NCBI GenBank assembly: GCA_023663085.1
Contig: JAMPIB010000035.1
Location: 1-40,291 of the forward strand
DNA from: Ruminococcus sp.
GTDB lineage: Bacteria; Bacillota; Clostridia; Lachnospirales; Lachnospiraceae
Direction: 5' to 3'
Length of the DNA stretch: 40,291 bases
Shown one piece after another: positions 1 through 10,726 of this stretch. The translations under genes were made by a program, and so were the position numbers. The notes under the pieces are model-generated. The model did no database searches. It worked only from the letters and a program-made list of their open reading frames with translations, and had not been told where the DNA came from. Each line of letters begins with the position of its first letter. Position 1 is the stretch's first letter.

Positions 1-35
1 CCCCTCCCGAAAGAAGGGCTAAAAATGGCTAGAGG

Positions 36-92
36 TTAACCCGTGAATGGTAACTCCATTAAATCATCATATTTTGAGTTATCATTCGTCAC
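36..92 (-). pseudogene. 18-residue peptide, possible truncated YolD-like protein
   Basis: A GTG start 21 bases after the hemZ stop, behind a GGAAAGTAGG ribosome site, opens a frame reading MTNDNSKYDDLMELPFTG and then stops. The stretch KYDDLMELP resembles the N-terminus of YolD-like proteins as I remember them, which start with a YDDIINLP-type motif and run on for about 100 residues. Here the frame ends straight after it, so the gene may have been cut by a deletion or by an element lying beyond the left edge of the window. It could also be a chance frame; the ribosome site and operon position are the main support. Confidence 0.3.
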
Positions 93-113
93 AAAAGCAC
101 CTACTTTCCTTTG

Positions 114-1565
114 TTAATCGCTTAATAACACATTCTTCCTCTCAATCATTTCCCCAATCCTCTCTATATACTGTCCGACATCCTTCACCGTATCACAGCG
201 CCTGATCAGTCCGTCGCCGTAGATGCGCTTTGTAACCGTGCCTGCACCAAGCGCCACGATAGTCTGTTTCTCCTCCATGATCAGAATATTATAGATACCG
301 TACTTACCTTCCCCGGCATAACCGACATTTTCAAAATTGCCGGACATGTTCTTTTGTCTGTAAAGATAATATGGCTGCATCCGCATCCGCGCCGCGCCTT
401 CCTGTGCGATCTTCATGGTACGCTCTGTATTATGCAAGGCGGATATGCCGTTTTCCACAATCCACTGTGCCAGTTTCGAGGCGCGCTTAATGGCAAGAGA
501 ATGCACAGTCAGGGCATCGGGCGCCAGTCTTTCTATCGCCTCGATTGTCGCCCTGACATCGTCTTCTCCTTCTCCCGGCAGTCCCAGGATGATATCCATA
601 TTGATATTATCAAACCCGGTTTCTCTGGCCAGATAAAAAGTCTTCCGCACCTGTTCTACCGTGTGCCTGCGGCCGATGAACTGCAGCGTTTCCTGTTTCA
701 TGGTCTGCGGGTTGACAGAAATGCGCGTCACACCATACTTTTTCAACACGCGCAGCTTCTCTTCGCTGATGCTGTCCGCCCGCCCCGCTTCTACTGTAAA
801 TTCCTGCACCGTAGAAAAATCAAACGACGTCCTGACTTTGGATAGCAGTCTCTCTAATTCCTCCGCGGACAGGGACGTCGGCGTGCCGCCGCCGATATAG
901 ACGGTATCCAGTATTTTATCACCATAAACCGAAGCGGTAAAGTCTATCTCTTTTTCCAGAGCGCTCAGATACTCCGCCGTCCGCTCCCGCCATGCGCTGA
1001 TGGGGAAAGAGGTAAAGGAACAGTACAGGCAGGTGGTCGGACAGAACGGAATGCCGATATAGAGGCTGTAGCCGTCCGTATAATGGAGCCTGCTCAAAAT
1101 CTCGTTCTCCCGTCTGGCAATATCAATACCAAGCGCCGCCTTTTCCTTACTGACAAGGTGTTTTGTCTGCAAAAAATCCTCTATCTCCGTTTCGTCTCTG
1201 CCTTCTTCCAGCATCGTCATGGCGATCTTGGTCGGCCGGATCCCGGTCAGATTCCCCCATGGCAGGGAAAGACCTGTCTCTTTTTGCAGGCAGCGATAGA
1301 GAAAGCGTTTAAAGGCGTTTTTATACTCGCCTTTCTCTTCCTCTGAAGGCTGCCATAAGAAAACATTATTTTGCGCGAAAACCCGCAGTTCAACCTTCTC
1401 TTCTTCAAAAATAATCTCCATCGCAGGCGACAGTTTTAGGATGCTCTTATCCTTGACGACCGATTCCGGCGTCAGTATCCTGACTTCCTCCTGCGGATAA
1501 AATGCTTTTATCAGTGAATGGATATCGTATTCATATTGTGCTTTGTTGGATTTTATGATCATCAT
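114..1565 (-). CDS. hemZ: HemZ-like radical SAM coproporphyrinogen dehydrogenase
   Basis: A 483-residue radical SAM enzyme of the HemZ/HemN family, expected to act in oxygen-independent haem or haem-like synthesis, or as a HemW-like protein. The iron-sulfur motif CPTTCLYC (Cys 175, 179 and 182) sits mid-protein after a long N-terminal domain typical of HemZ, and is followed by a YIGGGTPT motif and an ISVNPQTM segment. The nominal first codon of the open frame is a GTG without a good ribosome site. I chose the ATG eight codons in, which has AAGGA 10 bases upstream; the adjacent ATG is also possible. It lies 65 bases downstream of eno in the same direction. HemZ versus HemW cannot be settled from sequence reading alone, but the extended N-terminus favours HemZ. 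Confidence 0.85.
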   Translation of the reverse strand: MMIIKSNKAQYEYDIHSLIKAFYPQEEVRILTPESVVKDKSILKLSPAMEIIFEEEKVELRVFAQNNVFLWQPSEEEKGEYKNAFKRFLYRCLQKETGLSLPWGNLTGIRPTKIAMTMLEEGRDETEIEDFLQTKHLVSKEKAALGIDIARRENEILSRLHYTDGYSLYIGIPFCPTTCLYCSFTSFPISAWRERTAEYLSALEKEIDFTASVYGDKILDTVYIGGGTPTSLSAEELERLLSKVRTSFDFSTVQEFTVEAGRADSISEEKLRVLKKYGVTRISVNPQTMKQETLQFIGRRHTVEQVRKTFYLARETGFDNINMDIILGLPGEGEDDVRATIEAIERLAPDALTVHSLAIKRASKLAQWIVENGISALHNTERTMKIAQEGAARMRMQPYYLYRQKNMSGNFENVGYAGEGKYGIYNILIMEEKQTIVALGAGTVTKRIYGDGLIRRCDTVKDVGQYIERIGEMIERKNVLLSD

Positions 1566-1630
1566 ATATCTGTCAGTCCTTATCTTCACTTTACCAAATC
1601 CATTTTAGCACAATTGTTTCCATATCTCCA

Positions 1631-3044
<1,414 letters not shown>

Positions 3045-3087
3045 TCATGCCGGCCTCCATGATTCCATTTCGCAGAATCACGGAACA

Positions 3088-4446
3088 CTATTCCGTGCGG
3101 ATCGCCGCTAACGGACTAAGTCTCATGGCGCGCAGCGCCGGGAAAAATCCGGCCACCATGCCGACAAGCACGGCGAAGACCAGCGAAATTCCGGCCAGCC
3201 ACAGCGGTATATAAGAAATGGTGGATGCAGACATAAATTCCTGCGCTCCGGCCGCGAACTTATTAATAACAAAAGAAAGCGTATAGCTTAACGCAAGGCC
3301 GATAATACCGCCGATAAAACCAATAAATCCCGCCTCTAACAAAAACAGCGAACGGATATTGCGCAGATCGCAGCCGAGCACTTTCATAACGCCGATTTCC
3401 TTCGTTCTTTCATAAATGGACATCATCATGGTATTGGTAATGCCGATCGCCGCTACAAACAAAGAGACCGCACCGATACCGCCGAGTACCGCCTGCACAT
3501 AACCGAGCGTTTTCTGTTCTGATTCTATCCACTCCGCATTACTGCTGGCCTCGTAACCCATATCCGTAAGCCGGGTCTGGATTTCTGTCACATTGTCCAT
3601 TTCATCCACATTGACAATAAGCTGGCTGTAAAATATTTCTTTATATGGTTTGCCCGCCTTCGTGGAAGGCTGTCCCGGAATGACTTTATTTTTAAAAACT
3701 TTCTGTAACTGTGGAATCAACTGCTCGATATCGCAGAATGTATACCAGGCATTCTGCGACCAGCTGTCTTCGGGCGGTTGCGCCTCTACGCCGCAGGTCT
3801 CTATCAGATATTTTTTCGGCGGCTTTACTGTCATTTCGCCGCTCTCCGACGGATACTGCGACTGCCAGTAGGCGCTGGTATCAAAAATGATAAAAATGGG
3901 ATCGTTCATCAGGTCGATATCCGGCAGTTCTCCGGTCTGCCAGTAGCCTGCGCCTGTTTTTTCATTGGAAAAATCCTGCAATACCTGACAGCCATAGAAT
4001 AACTTCAGTTCTTCATCATTTTCCGAAGGCAGGCTGCCCTCTCCCACAGTGATATCGCGCTCCTGTATGGCCTCAAGCGGCATGGCCAGTATCTGTAGAT
4101 AATTGGTATAGGCCCCGTATTTGGCTAACGCTGATGTCTGCAAGACCGGGTATACCGATACCACATGTTCCATACCACCGATTGTTTTTATCAGTTCATC
4201 ATCCAGACGAAGCTGCTCTTCCGAGTTTCCCGAATCATAACTCCAGGGCTCATAAACGGTAATCTGCGTCAGACTGCCGTAAGACTCATACTGCTCCATT
4301 AACGATCTGCTCAATCCCAGACCCAGAGAGATCATGACCACGATAGACGCAACACCGATGACAACACCAAGCACCGTTAAAATTGTCCTGACTTTTCTTT
4401 TCCAGAGGTTACTGCTGCTCATACGCAGTAAATCAAGGAATTTCAT
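3088..4446 (-). CDS. MacB/FtsX-type ABC transporter permease
   Basis: A 452-residue permease. One N-terminal membrane helix (about residues 19-40, with VVIGVASIVVMISLGLGLS) is followed by a roughly 270-residue extracellular domain of the MacB periplasmic-core type, then three C-terminal helices typical of FtsX (AVLGGIGAVSLFVAAIGITN, the GFIGFIGGIIGLAL region, and LVFAVLVGMVAGFFPALRA). It is the last gene of a three-gene unit with a LolD-like ATPase and a CARDB-like surface protein, spaced 36 bases from the latter. MacB-type systems are mechanotransmitters for export or envelope remodelling; the substrate here cannot be predicted. The start ATG has AAAGG 8 bases upstream. A small hairpin (3079-3097) has the stop codon in its loop but no clear T-tract. 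Confidence 0.9.
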   Translation of the reverse strand: MKFLDLLRMSSSNLWKRKVRTILTVLGVVIGVASIVVMISLGLGLSRSLMEQYESYGSLTQITVYEPWSYDSGNSEEQLRLDDELIKTIGGMEHVVSVYPVLQTSALAKYGAYTNYLQILAMPLEAIQERDITVGEGSLPSENDEELKLFYGCQVLQDFSNEKTGAGYWQTGELPDIDLMNDPIFIIFDTSAYWQSQYPSESGEMTVKPPKKYLIETCGVEAQPPEDSWSQNAWYTFCDIEQLIPQLQKVFKNKVIPGQPSTKAGKPYKEIFYSQLIVNVDEMDNVTEIQTRLTDMGYEASSNAEWIESEQKTLGYVQAVLGGIGAVSLFVAAIGITNTMMMSIYERTKEIGVMKVLGCDLRNIRSLFLLEAGFIGFIGGIIGLALSYTLSFVINKFAAGAQEFMSASTISYIPLWLAGISLVFAVLVGMVAGFFPALRAMRLSPLAAIRTE

Positions 4447-4482
4447 AGCAAAACCCTTTCCTTTCCACCACAGCGCTTAAGA

Positions 4483-6222
4483 TCAGTTGTTCAGATCATC
4501 ATTAATGGAACGCAGATCATCCGCTAAAAGAAGCGCGTCTTTTTTCTTCTTTTTCAGACGCAGGAATACGAAGATACCAATACCCGCCACAACAGCCACA
4601 CCTGCAATAATACCGACGATTATTGCTGTTGTGTGGGAACCGCCTTCCTCATCCATGCCTTCCATATCCATCATATACTCATCATCCATCATGAAATCAT
4701 CATAAAACTCTTCCGAAACATAAAGCGTGATGGTCTTTGTCTCCGTTGAAACATTCCCCGCATCATCCTCATAAGAAATATCCACATTAACCGTGCCATC
4801 GTCCATCGTGGCGCCCGCACCGGTCACCATCACATCGACATTGCCGGTAGATCCCGACGTCAGGTTGCCTACAAACGTCGTAGTCTCCTCAATGGAATCT
4901 GCATAAAACCTGATCTGCACATTGTAAAGCGTCGTTTTTCCCGTATTATAGATGCTGAACATGACATTGGACTGCGAACCGACCGTAATATCCGCAGGCA
5001 TGACTTCCGGCGTACTGATATCGAAGCGGCTTTCCTGATAAATGGGAATGGAAACGCTGGCCGTATCGGTCAGATCAAACATCGCGCCCGCATCATATTT
5101 CATATTGACTTCCAATACATACGGCTTCTGTGCGAGGTCAGCCTTAGCCGTCATCTCGATCTCAATATCCGCCGCTGTATCCGCAGAGATCTTATCCATA
5201 TAGACCGAACTCGAACCGGAGGTCGGCAAAAAGGCCGCATACGTATTCGTCTTATCCTCGCCTTCTACAGCCGCCTGCATATCGAATAATAAGTTCGTCA
5301 CCGCCATCTCTTTGGAAGTATTTTTCACATGCACAGTCAGCGTAAACGTATCACCCGCATAGACCTGCGCCGGACTCGTCTCGAATCCCGTGACCACGAT
5401 CCTCGGTTTCGCACCGCTCGTTTCTTCGCCGCTCCCGCCTATCGTACCGCTGCCCGGCTTACCGATTGCACGCACATAGACCGTAAGTACAGCCGGCTCT
5501 TCACAACGGATGCCGGATTTGGTATACCATACATTGAATTTTAAGGGATAAAAACCGCTCATCACATCATCTCTGGCCGTAAAATAAAACGTAAATTCCC
5601 GACGGTTATCCATAGCCGAATCATATGTCTTATTTCCCGGAATATAGGGCTCCGTCTGTAGATAACTCGTCATTCCCGGCACAAAAGGCCACTCTGAAAC
5701 AACCGTCGAAGTCTGCGGCTCAATGATCAGATCATTCAGTTCTTCCGTACCAAAATTTATGATCGGCAGAACGATCGCCACCGACTGCCCATAACTGACC
5801 GTCGGCGTTGCCCAGTTATCGCCTACCTGTAAAAACTCGCTCGTTGTTACGCTGACATTCCCTACTGCCGCCGATTCCAGACTGCTCTTCGTCGCCGAAA
5901 CATACGACTCCAGCTCCGACACCGTCATATCGGTATTGGCAATATAATACACCGCACTGTCAAACACCTTGTGCAGATTCTCCATCATTTTCTCATCCAG
6001 CCGATACCGCACTTCCAGACTCTTCATATAATACAGCAGATCCTCATCCGCATCCGCCCGGTCGTCGTCATTGATGATCCGAGAACTATCATCAACCGAA
6101 GTAAAAAACCCGTTACTGCTCACACTGGACGCATATACCCCACAAGGCGGCACCACCAAAAAGCACACCGCCGCCAGGCAAACGCCAAGCACCCCTTTTT
6201 TCCACTTGTTTCTCCTGCACAT
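4483..6222 (-). CDS. Secreted, membrane-anchored CARDB-like surface protein
   Basis: A 579-residue envelope protein. It has an N-terminal signal peptide (basic MCRRNKWKK start, hydrophobic core GVCLAAVCFLVV, Ala-Ser near residue 32), a long extracellular part and a C-terminal membrane helix (AIIVGIIAGVAVVAGIGIFV) followed by a lysine-rich stop-transfer and a short tail. The middle contains at least two repeated beta-sandwich-like segments with phrasing typical of CARDB/COG1361 domains (GDTFTLTVHVKNTSKE; VGSQSNVMFSIYNTGKTTLY). It sits between the ATPase and permease genes and probably replaces a MacA-like adaptor as the extracellular partner or substrate-binding subunit. The ligand is unknown. 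The ribosome site is GGAGG with a second AAAGGA near the ATG. Confidence 0.75.
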   Translation of the reverse strand: MCRRNKWKKGVLGVCLAAVCFLVVPPCGVYASSVSSNGFFTSVDDSSRIINDDDRADADEDLLYYMKSLEVRYRLDEKMMENLHKVFDSAVYYIANTDMTVSELESYVSATKSSLESAAVGNVSVTTSEFLQVGDNWATPTVSYGQSVAIVLPIINFGTEELNDLIIEPQTSTVVSEWPFVPGMTSYLQTEPYIPGNKTYDSAMDNRREFTFYFTARDDVMSGFYPLKFNVWYTKSGIRCEEPAVLTVYVRAIGKPGSGTIGGSGEETSGAKPRIVVTGFETSPAQVYAGDTFTLTVHVKNTSKEMAVTNLLFDMQAAVEGEDKTNTYAAFLPTSGSSSVYMDKISADTAADIEIEMTAKADLAQKPYVLEVNMKYDAGAMFDLTDTASVSIPIYQESRFDISTPEVMPADITVGSQSNVMFSIYNTGKTTLYNVQIRFYADSIEETTTFVGNLTSGSTGNVDVMVTGAGATMDDGTVNVDISYEDDAGNVSTETKTITLYVSEEFYDDFMMDDEYMMDMEGMDEEGGSHTTAIIVGIIAGVAVVAGIGIFVFLRLKKKKKDALLLADDLRSINDDLNN

Positions 6223-6256
6223 ATCCTTTATCTCCTCCCAAGAAATAAATTATATC

Positions 6257-6994
6257 TCAATTCTCAATCTTTTGTATCTCCCCGCACTCTTCTTTCCCTC
6301 TGTTATCCTCTATCTGCACGATCCTGCCATCTTTAATATGCAGGATCACATCTGCGAATCCCGCCAGATAATTATCATGCGTGACCATCACAAGCGTCTG
6401 GTTCTTTTCTCTGACAATTCTTTTCATCAGATTCATGACTTCCACCGACGTATTGGAATCCAGATTCCCGGTCGGTTCGTCTGCGAAGATGATCTCCGGT
6501 TCCACGACTAAGGCCCTGGCCACGCCGACTCTCTGCTGCTGGCCGCCGGACATCTGATTCGGCCTGTGTTTTTTATGCTTCGTCAGACCGACCAGATCCA
6601 GCATATCCTCCGCCTTTTTATTGCGGGACTTTTTATCCATTCCCTGAAAAGTCAGCGGCAAGGCCACGTTTTCTATGGCGTTCATCGTACCGAGCAGGTT
6701 AAAGGACTGAAAAATGAAACCGATATGCTCCCGTCTGAAAGCAACTAACTGATTCTCCGTCTTGCGTTCCATATGTTCTCCGGCTATGATGATTTCTCCT
6801 TTAGTCGGTTTTTCCAGTCCTGCCATCATATTGAGAAGTGTAGATTTCCCGGAGCCGGAAGTACCCACGATCGAGCAGAAATTCCCTCTGTCTATCGCAA
6901 AATCCACACCGTTTAAGGCTCTCACTCTCGTTTCCCCCACGCGGTATATTTTATACAGATCTTTCACGCATATTACGGGTTCCGTCTGATTCAT
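6257..6994 (-). CDS. ABC transporter ATP-binding protein, LolD/MacB type
   Basis: A 245-residue cytoplasmic ATPase. Walker A GTSGSGKST (about residues 44-52), Q-loop in FIFQSFNLLG, signature MSGGQQQRVGVARAL, Walker B IIFADEPTGNLDS and the H-loop MVTHD are all intact, so it should hydrolyse ATP. The sequence belongs to the family that pairs with FtsX/MacB permeases. It is the first gene of the unit (surface protein 34 bases downstream, then permease). A GGGAG ribosome site precedes the ATG. About 125 bases upstream is a direct repeat resembling an OmpR-family regulator site. Confidence 0.93.
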   Translation of the reverse strand: MNQTEPVICVKDLYKIYRVGETRVRALNGVDFAIDRGNFCSIVGTSGSGKSTLLNMMAGLEKPTKGEIIIAGEHMERKTENQLVAFRREHIGFIFQSFNLLGTMNAIENVALPLTFQGMDKKSRNKKAEDMLDLVGLTKHKKHRPNQMSGGQQQRVGVARALVVEPEIIFADEPTGNLDSNTSVEVMNLMKRIVREKNQTLVMVTHDNYLAGFADVILHIKDGRIVQIEDNRGKEECGEIQKIEN

Positions 6995-7117
6995 TACCTT
7001 TTTTACTCCCTTTCCGCCCGTACAGCTCCTATCATTCTAACCAATCTAACCAAGGACATTATAAACCATCTTCTTGCAAAATGATACTGTTTTTCACTAT
7101 ATATTTTCTCTGTTTTT

Positions 7118-7134
7118 CTTAAAATTTTCTTAAT
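7118..7134 (-). promoter_or_regulatory. Direct repeat resembling an OmpR/PmrA-type response-regulator box
   Basis: On the minus strand ATTAAG and TTTAAG are 11 bases apart, one helical turn, in an AT-rich stretch ahead of the MacB-like operon. This is the half-site spacing used by OmpR-family regulators. A TATAAT-like element (in GGTTTATAATG, near 7055-7065) lies downstream without an obvious -35, which would fit an activated promoter. Inference from motif only. Confidence 0.3.
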
Positions 7135-7152
7135 AATTTTTTCCAGAATATA

Positions 7153-9303
7153 TTATTGACAGGCCGTTCTTTCCGCCACGAAGTCCGGCACCTGTCCGCG
7201 CAGAAAATCATAGGTGTAATATCCAAGTCCGTACGGATATCCTGTATTCGCCTTAAAGGATATGGTTATGTCATAGTTTCTGTCCAATGTCTCATTTCCC
7301 AGCCAGTACAGATCGAGACGGGAAGGATAGAGATTCTCTATAATCTTCGCAATCTCCTGCGGATCTTCAAAGCGCTCTGTGACAGCCTCCGCTGTCGAAT
7401 AGGAAACTGCGCTGCTCTGTGCCAAAGGTCTCCCGTCCGCTCCCGCCGGTGCATCCGCCCCCGCTTCAATCTCATCATAATGCCAGTTGGTGATCTCCAG
7501 ACTGGCGATATCTTCCGCACGCAGGGCAATCGGATAATAAGCGTTATATTGTTTCAGAAAATCTATCGTATTCGTAAAATCTTCATACACCGGCAGTTCC
7601 CAGCTCTGATAACTGGTCTTTAACTGCCATGTCAGCGCGCCGCATGGTCTGTTGGCCCTTACATAGGAATAATCAACCTTCTCCATATCCTTGATCCATG
7701 CCTCCCGCAGACTTTGTGCCTCCCCAGCGGGAATTTCCGCCGTTACCGCGCCATTGGAATAAGAGATGGTAAATTCTTTTTGTAAAAGCAAGACCCCTTC
7801 TTCATCTTTTACGATCTGATAGTGGCCTTCTTTGTATTCTTCTGTCCCCAGAATACGGTCTAACAGTCCGGCATTTTCCGGATCGTCCATATCAAACCAT
7901 AGATACCTGCTCACTTCCCTGCCGTTTTTCAGACGATATAATACGGAAAATCCTCTGTATTCCTCTATGCTGTCAGGGTCTGTCTGCGTGCTTTTTTCCG
8001 CCAGTTTACAGATAGCTTCGATATCCGTCAAAAACATATTTTCCCGCAGATAAAAGGTCGGATCCAGATAGATCACACCGCCATCCCTCTCATCATATCC
8101 CCAATAGTACTGATAAGGGCCCAGATCCACGGCCGCGCTCTCCACCTCGTCTACCTCCGGGACATAAGAGTCATAACCGAAAATATCAAAATAATGAATA
8201 CCAAACACCACAATGACTGCTGTCACGGCAATTCCTGTCGATATCAGATGCTTATATGCCGCGCGAATATCAAATTCATAGATCACCTCCATCAGAGCGC
8301 TGATAAAAAGCGTCGCCCCGATCATTCCCAATATGATAATGGGGATATTGGAATAGGTAACATCATCGAGCAGACAGCACACGCCGGCTCCAATCGTCGC
8401 AGAAATGATGATCTTTGCAAACGGTTTGACCGGCCGTATCGCTATGGCCTGGCCTGCCGCTTCTGAGGGACGCTTTTTATAACAAAAGTAAGCGATCAAC
8501 AGGATCACCAGAGCCGCCGCCAGCCACTTTATGAATAAAAGCAGAACCCCGGACGTTATCTCTGACAAGAGCAGCATTTTCTTAAACTCCTGCATCCTGT
8601 ACAGGTAATTTGTAACAATGCAGCTTGTATTGTCATACCGCACGAAAACATAATCCAGTGATCTGAAAAAATCATGTTTCAGTTCATGACCAATCTGGTC
8701 AATCGCAAGTCCTATGAACAGCAGCGTTATTGTCGCAAAGCCTGTAATGACGATATTTCCTGTCAGCATCACCGCCAGAACGGAAATGTTGTAAATGATC
8801 AGAAAATAGGCAAAATCCGCCAGCATGGCTAACGCCCATTCAGCTATCGCTCCCCCGGTAAGCGCTCCCTGCGCCGCGCCCATAAGAATGGCAATGAACG
8901 AAGCGGCTATCGCCGGCAGCAGATAAATAAGCAGTCCGTTACTGTAGATCACCAGAAAACGGTGTCTTGCTGATACAGGGACGCTCTGGTAAAAATCCAG
9001 TTTTTTTCTACTGTGCAGATAGGAAAATCCCTGTACGGCTATGCAGATGGCCAGAAACAAGATTGGAAAAGCTGCTATGGGCTTAAATCCCAGCGCATCT
9101 GTTACCGCTTCTTGCAAAGCTTTTTCAAACAGTTCCGCCGTTTTGTAATTGCCCTCTTTATTCCAGAAATTGATCCTGCTCAAATAAACCGTCATGATGC
9201 CCGGATAAATTGCAAGCTGTACCAGGATACTGATGATCCAGACGACGATCCTCCGTCTGCTATTCTCTTTACTGCTAGCTAAGAATGAGTTTTTTGATGT
9301 CAT
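7153..9303 (-). CDS. ABC-2 type permease with large C-terminal domain (Ytr-like system)
   Basis: A 716-residue membrane protein. The N-terminal half (residues about 17-370) has roughly eight hydrophobic segments, for example IVVWIISILVQLAIYPGIM, FPILFLAICIAVQGFSYL and LLIYLLPAIAASFIAILMGA, with a YQSVPVSARHRF loop typical of ABC-2 permeases that couple to YtrB-like ATPases. After a last helix near residue 350 (IAVTAVIVVFGIHYFDIFG) comes a soluble domain of about 340 residues that I cannot assign with certainty; it is predicted to be extracellular. Its start overlaps the ATPase gene by 29 bases, so the two are probably translationally coupled. In Bacillus the related ytr operon responds to cell-wall antibiotics; a similar role here is inference. 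Confidence 0.8.
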   Translation of the reverse strand: MTSKNSFLASSKENSRRRIVVWIISILVQLAIYPGIMTVYLSRINFWNKEGNYKTAELFEKALQEAVTDALGFKPIAAFPILFLAICIAVQGFSYLHSRKKLDFYQSVPVSARHRFLVIYSNGLLIYLLPAIAASFIAILMGAAQGALTGGAIAEWALAMLADFAYFLIIYNISVLAVMLTGNIVITGFATITLLFIGLAIDQIGHELKHDFFRSLDYVFVRYDNTSCIVTNYLYRMQEFKKMLLLSEITSGVLLLFIKWLAAALVILLIAYFCYKKRPSEAAGQAIAIRPVKPFAKIIISATIGAGVCCLLDDVTYSNIPIIILGMIGATLFISALMEVIYEFDIRAAYKHLISTGIAVTAVIVVFGIHYFDIFGYDSYVPEVDEVESAAVDLGPYQYYWGYDERDGGVIYLDPTFYLRENMFLTDIEAICKLAEKSTQTDPDSIEEYRGFSVLYRLKNGREVSRYLWFDMDDPENAGLLDRILGTEEYKEGHYQIVKDEEGVLLLQKEFTISYSNGAVTAEIPAGEAQSLREAWIKDMEKVDYSYVRANRPCGALTWQLKTSYQSWELPVYEDFTNTIDFLKQYNAYYPIALRAEDIASLEITNWHYDEIEAGADAPAGADGRPLAQSSAVSYSTAEAVTERFEDPQEIAKIIENLYPSRLDLYWLGNETLDRNYDITISFKANTGYPYGLGYYTYDFLRGQVPDFVAERTACQ

Positions 9304-10180
9304 ATCCTACTACCTCCGTTTCGCTGATAAAGATTTCTTCCAAAGACAGAGGAAGCGCTTCAAAAAATACGGTATTAACCGTTGCAAAATGCGCCATGAC
9401 TTCCTCTTTCGTACTTCTGACTGTGAGCGTACAAAGCGACCCTCTGCGTTCCTTTTTGAGGATCTCCAGTCCGTTTAAGGCTTTTAACTCGTCTTCTGTG
9501 GAAGAAAAAACGCACTGTACTTTCTGGATATTACATTTCATATCTTCCAGATCTTTTGATAAGAGTACGCCTCCTCTATGTAAAAGACCGACATGGTCGC
9601 AGATATCTTCCAGTTCCCGTAAGTTATGAGAAGCGATAACCGGGGTCAGTCCGTTTTCTTCCATCTCTTTGGCCAGAATGCTCTTGATACCCTGACGCAT
9701 GACCGGATCGAGCCCGTCGAATGTCTCGTCGCAGAGAAGATACTTCGTATGGGCGCAGATCCCCAAAAGAAGCGCCATCTGCTTCTTCATGCCCTTGGAA
9801 AAGGTGTTGATCTTCCTGCGCCTGTCAAGTTCAAATTTATCCAGATACTGATAAAACTCGTCCCTGTTAAAATTCTCATAGATTCCGCCATAGTAACGTT
9901 CCATCGTCTCCGCGCATCCATTGGTAAAAAAATAAGGTTCATCTGCAATAAAGAACATCTTTTTCTTCGCGTCTACGTTGTCGTACACCGGCATGTTATC
10001 GACTGCTACCGTTCCTTCATCCGGCTTTAAGACGCCTGTTATCATGCGCAGTACCGTACTCTTGCCGGCGCCGTTTGTGCCGATCAGACCAAATACCGTG
10101 TTTTCTCTGATCGTAACGCTGACTTCATCTACCGCTCTGATCGCATCAAAGCATTTGGTCACATTTATTATCTCGATCAT
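9275..10180 (-). CDS. ABC transporter ATP-binding protein, YtrB-like
   Basis: A 301-residue ATPase with Walker A GTNGAGKST, a signature region of the SKGMKKQMALLLGI type, Walker B YLLCDETFDGLDP and H-loop IASHNLREL. The C-terminal third (about residue 205 on) is an accessory domain common in this subfamily. It follows the GntR regulator by 41 bases and overlaps the permease gene, forming a three-gene YtrA-type operon. The ATG has a GGAGG ribosome site 7 bases upstream. Confidence 0.92.
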   Translation of the reverse strand: MIEIINVTKCFDAIRAVDEVSVTIRENTVFGLIGTNGAGKSTVLRMITGVLKPDEGTVAVDNMPVYDNVDAKKKMFFIADEPYFFTNGCAETMERYYGGIYENFNRDEFYQYLDKFELDRRRKINTFSKGMKKQMALLLGICAHTKYLLCDETFDGLDPVMRQGIKSILAKEMEENGLTPVIASHNLRELEDICDHVGLLHRGGVLLSKDLEDMKCNIQKVQCVFSSTEDELKALNGLEILKKERRGSLCTLTVRSTKEEVMAHFATVNTVFFEALPLSLEEIFISETEVVGYDIKKLILS

Positions 10181-10221
10181 ATCTATCCTCCATTCTTACA
10201 CCCTGTCATTTCCACTGTTGG

Positions 10222-10575
10222 TCACATTTCCCGTATCCCGGCTATGATCTCTTCTCTGGTAACGCCGTATTCCTCCGACTCCTTCACCAACTGCAATATT
10301 TTATCCATACAGGCTTTTCTGTGCTCCGTCAAAAGAGTATCCCCCCCCGACACAAAATTTCCTCTGCCTTTAATAGTATAAATAAAGCCGTTTCTTTCCA
10401 GTTCAGCATAGGCTTTCTGGATGGTGTTCGGATTGATGGACAATTCCATAGCCAGACTCCTGACCGATGGCATCTGCTCATCCGGCGCCAGAACCCCTTT
10501 TAAGATCAGGGTCTTAAATTTCTCAACGACCTGCTCATAGATAGGTCTGGTATCCTTATAATCTATGATGATCAT
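10222..10575 (-). CDS. GntR-family repressor, YtrA subfamily
   Basis: A 117-residue regulator: an N-terminal winged helix (PIYEQVVEKFKTLILKGVL; MPSVRSLAMELSINPNTIQ; GRGNFVSGG) and only about 40 residues after it, the short dimerisation tail that defines YtrA-type GntR proteins. It heads the operon with its ABC ATPase and permease. About 100 bases upstream is a perfect inverted repeat that matches the YtrA-type operator AGTGTA-N13-TACACT as I recall it, right at the -10 element, so autoregulation is likely. The start has an AAGGAGGG ribosome site. Confidence 0.92.
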   Translation of the reverse strand: MIIIDYKDTRPIYEQVVEKFKTLILKGVLAPDEQMPSVRSLAMELSINPNTIQKAYAELERNGFIYTIKGRGNFVSGGDTLLTEHRKACMDKILQLVKESEEYGVTREEIIAGIREM

Positions 10576-10670
10576 GTGGCCCTCCTTTCATCGGTGATAA
10601 AATATAGGTAACTCAGTTTATGCAGTGAACTGCTGCTCATGATATTGAACTATTGTGCACTATGTGAACT

Positions 10671-10697
10671 AAGTGTACTATTTATATTAGTACACTT
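10671..10697 (-). promoter_or_regulatory. YtrA-type operator
   Basis: A perfect 10-base inverted repeat, AAGTGTACTA and TAGTACACTT, around a 7-base spacer. Read as AGTGTA-N13-TACACT it fits the operator described for YtrA-type regulators. It abuts and partly overlaps the -10 box of the operon promoter, where a bound repressor would block polymerase. Confidence 0.8.
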
Positions 10698-10726
10698 AAT
10701 ATAAAACAAATCCGGGACTCTGTCAA
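10698..10726 (-). promoter_or_regulatory. Sigma-A promoter of the Ytr-type operon
   Basis: On the minus strand TTGACA (10721-10726) and TATATT (10698-10703) are exactly 17 bases apart. The operator follows directly. The -35 hexamer lies inside the terminator hairpin of the upstream acetyltransferase gene. Confidence 0.8.
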
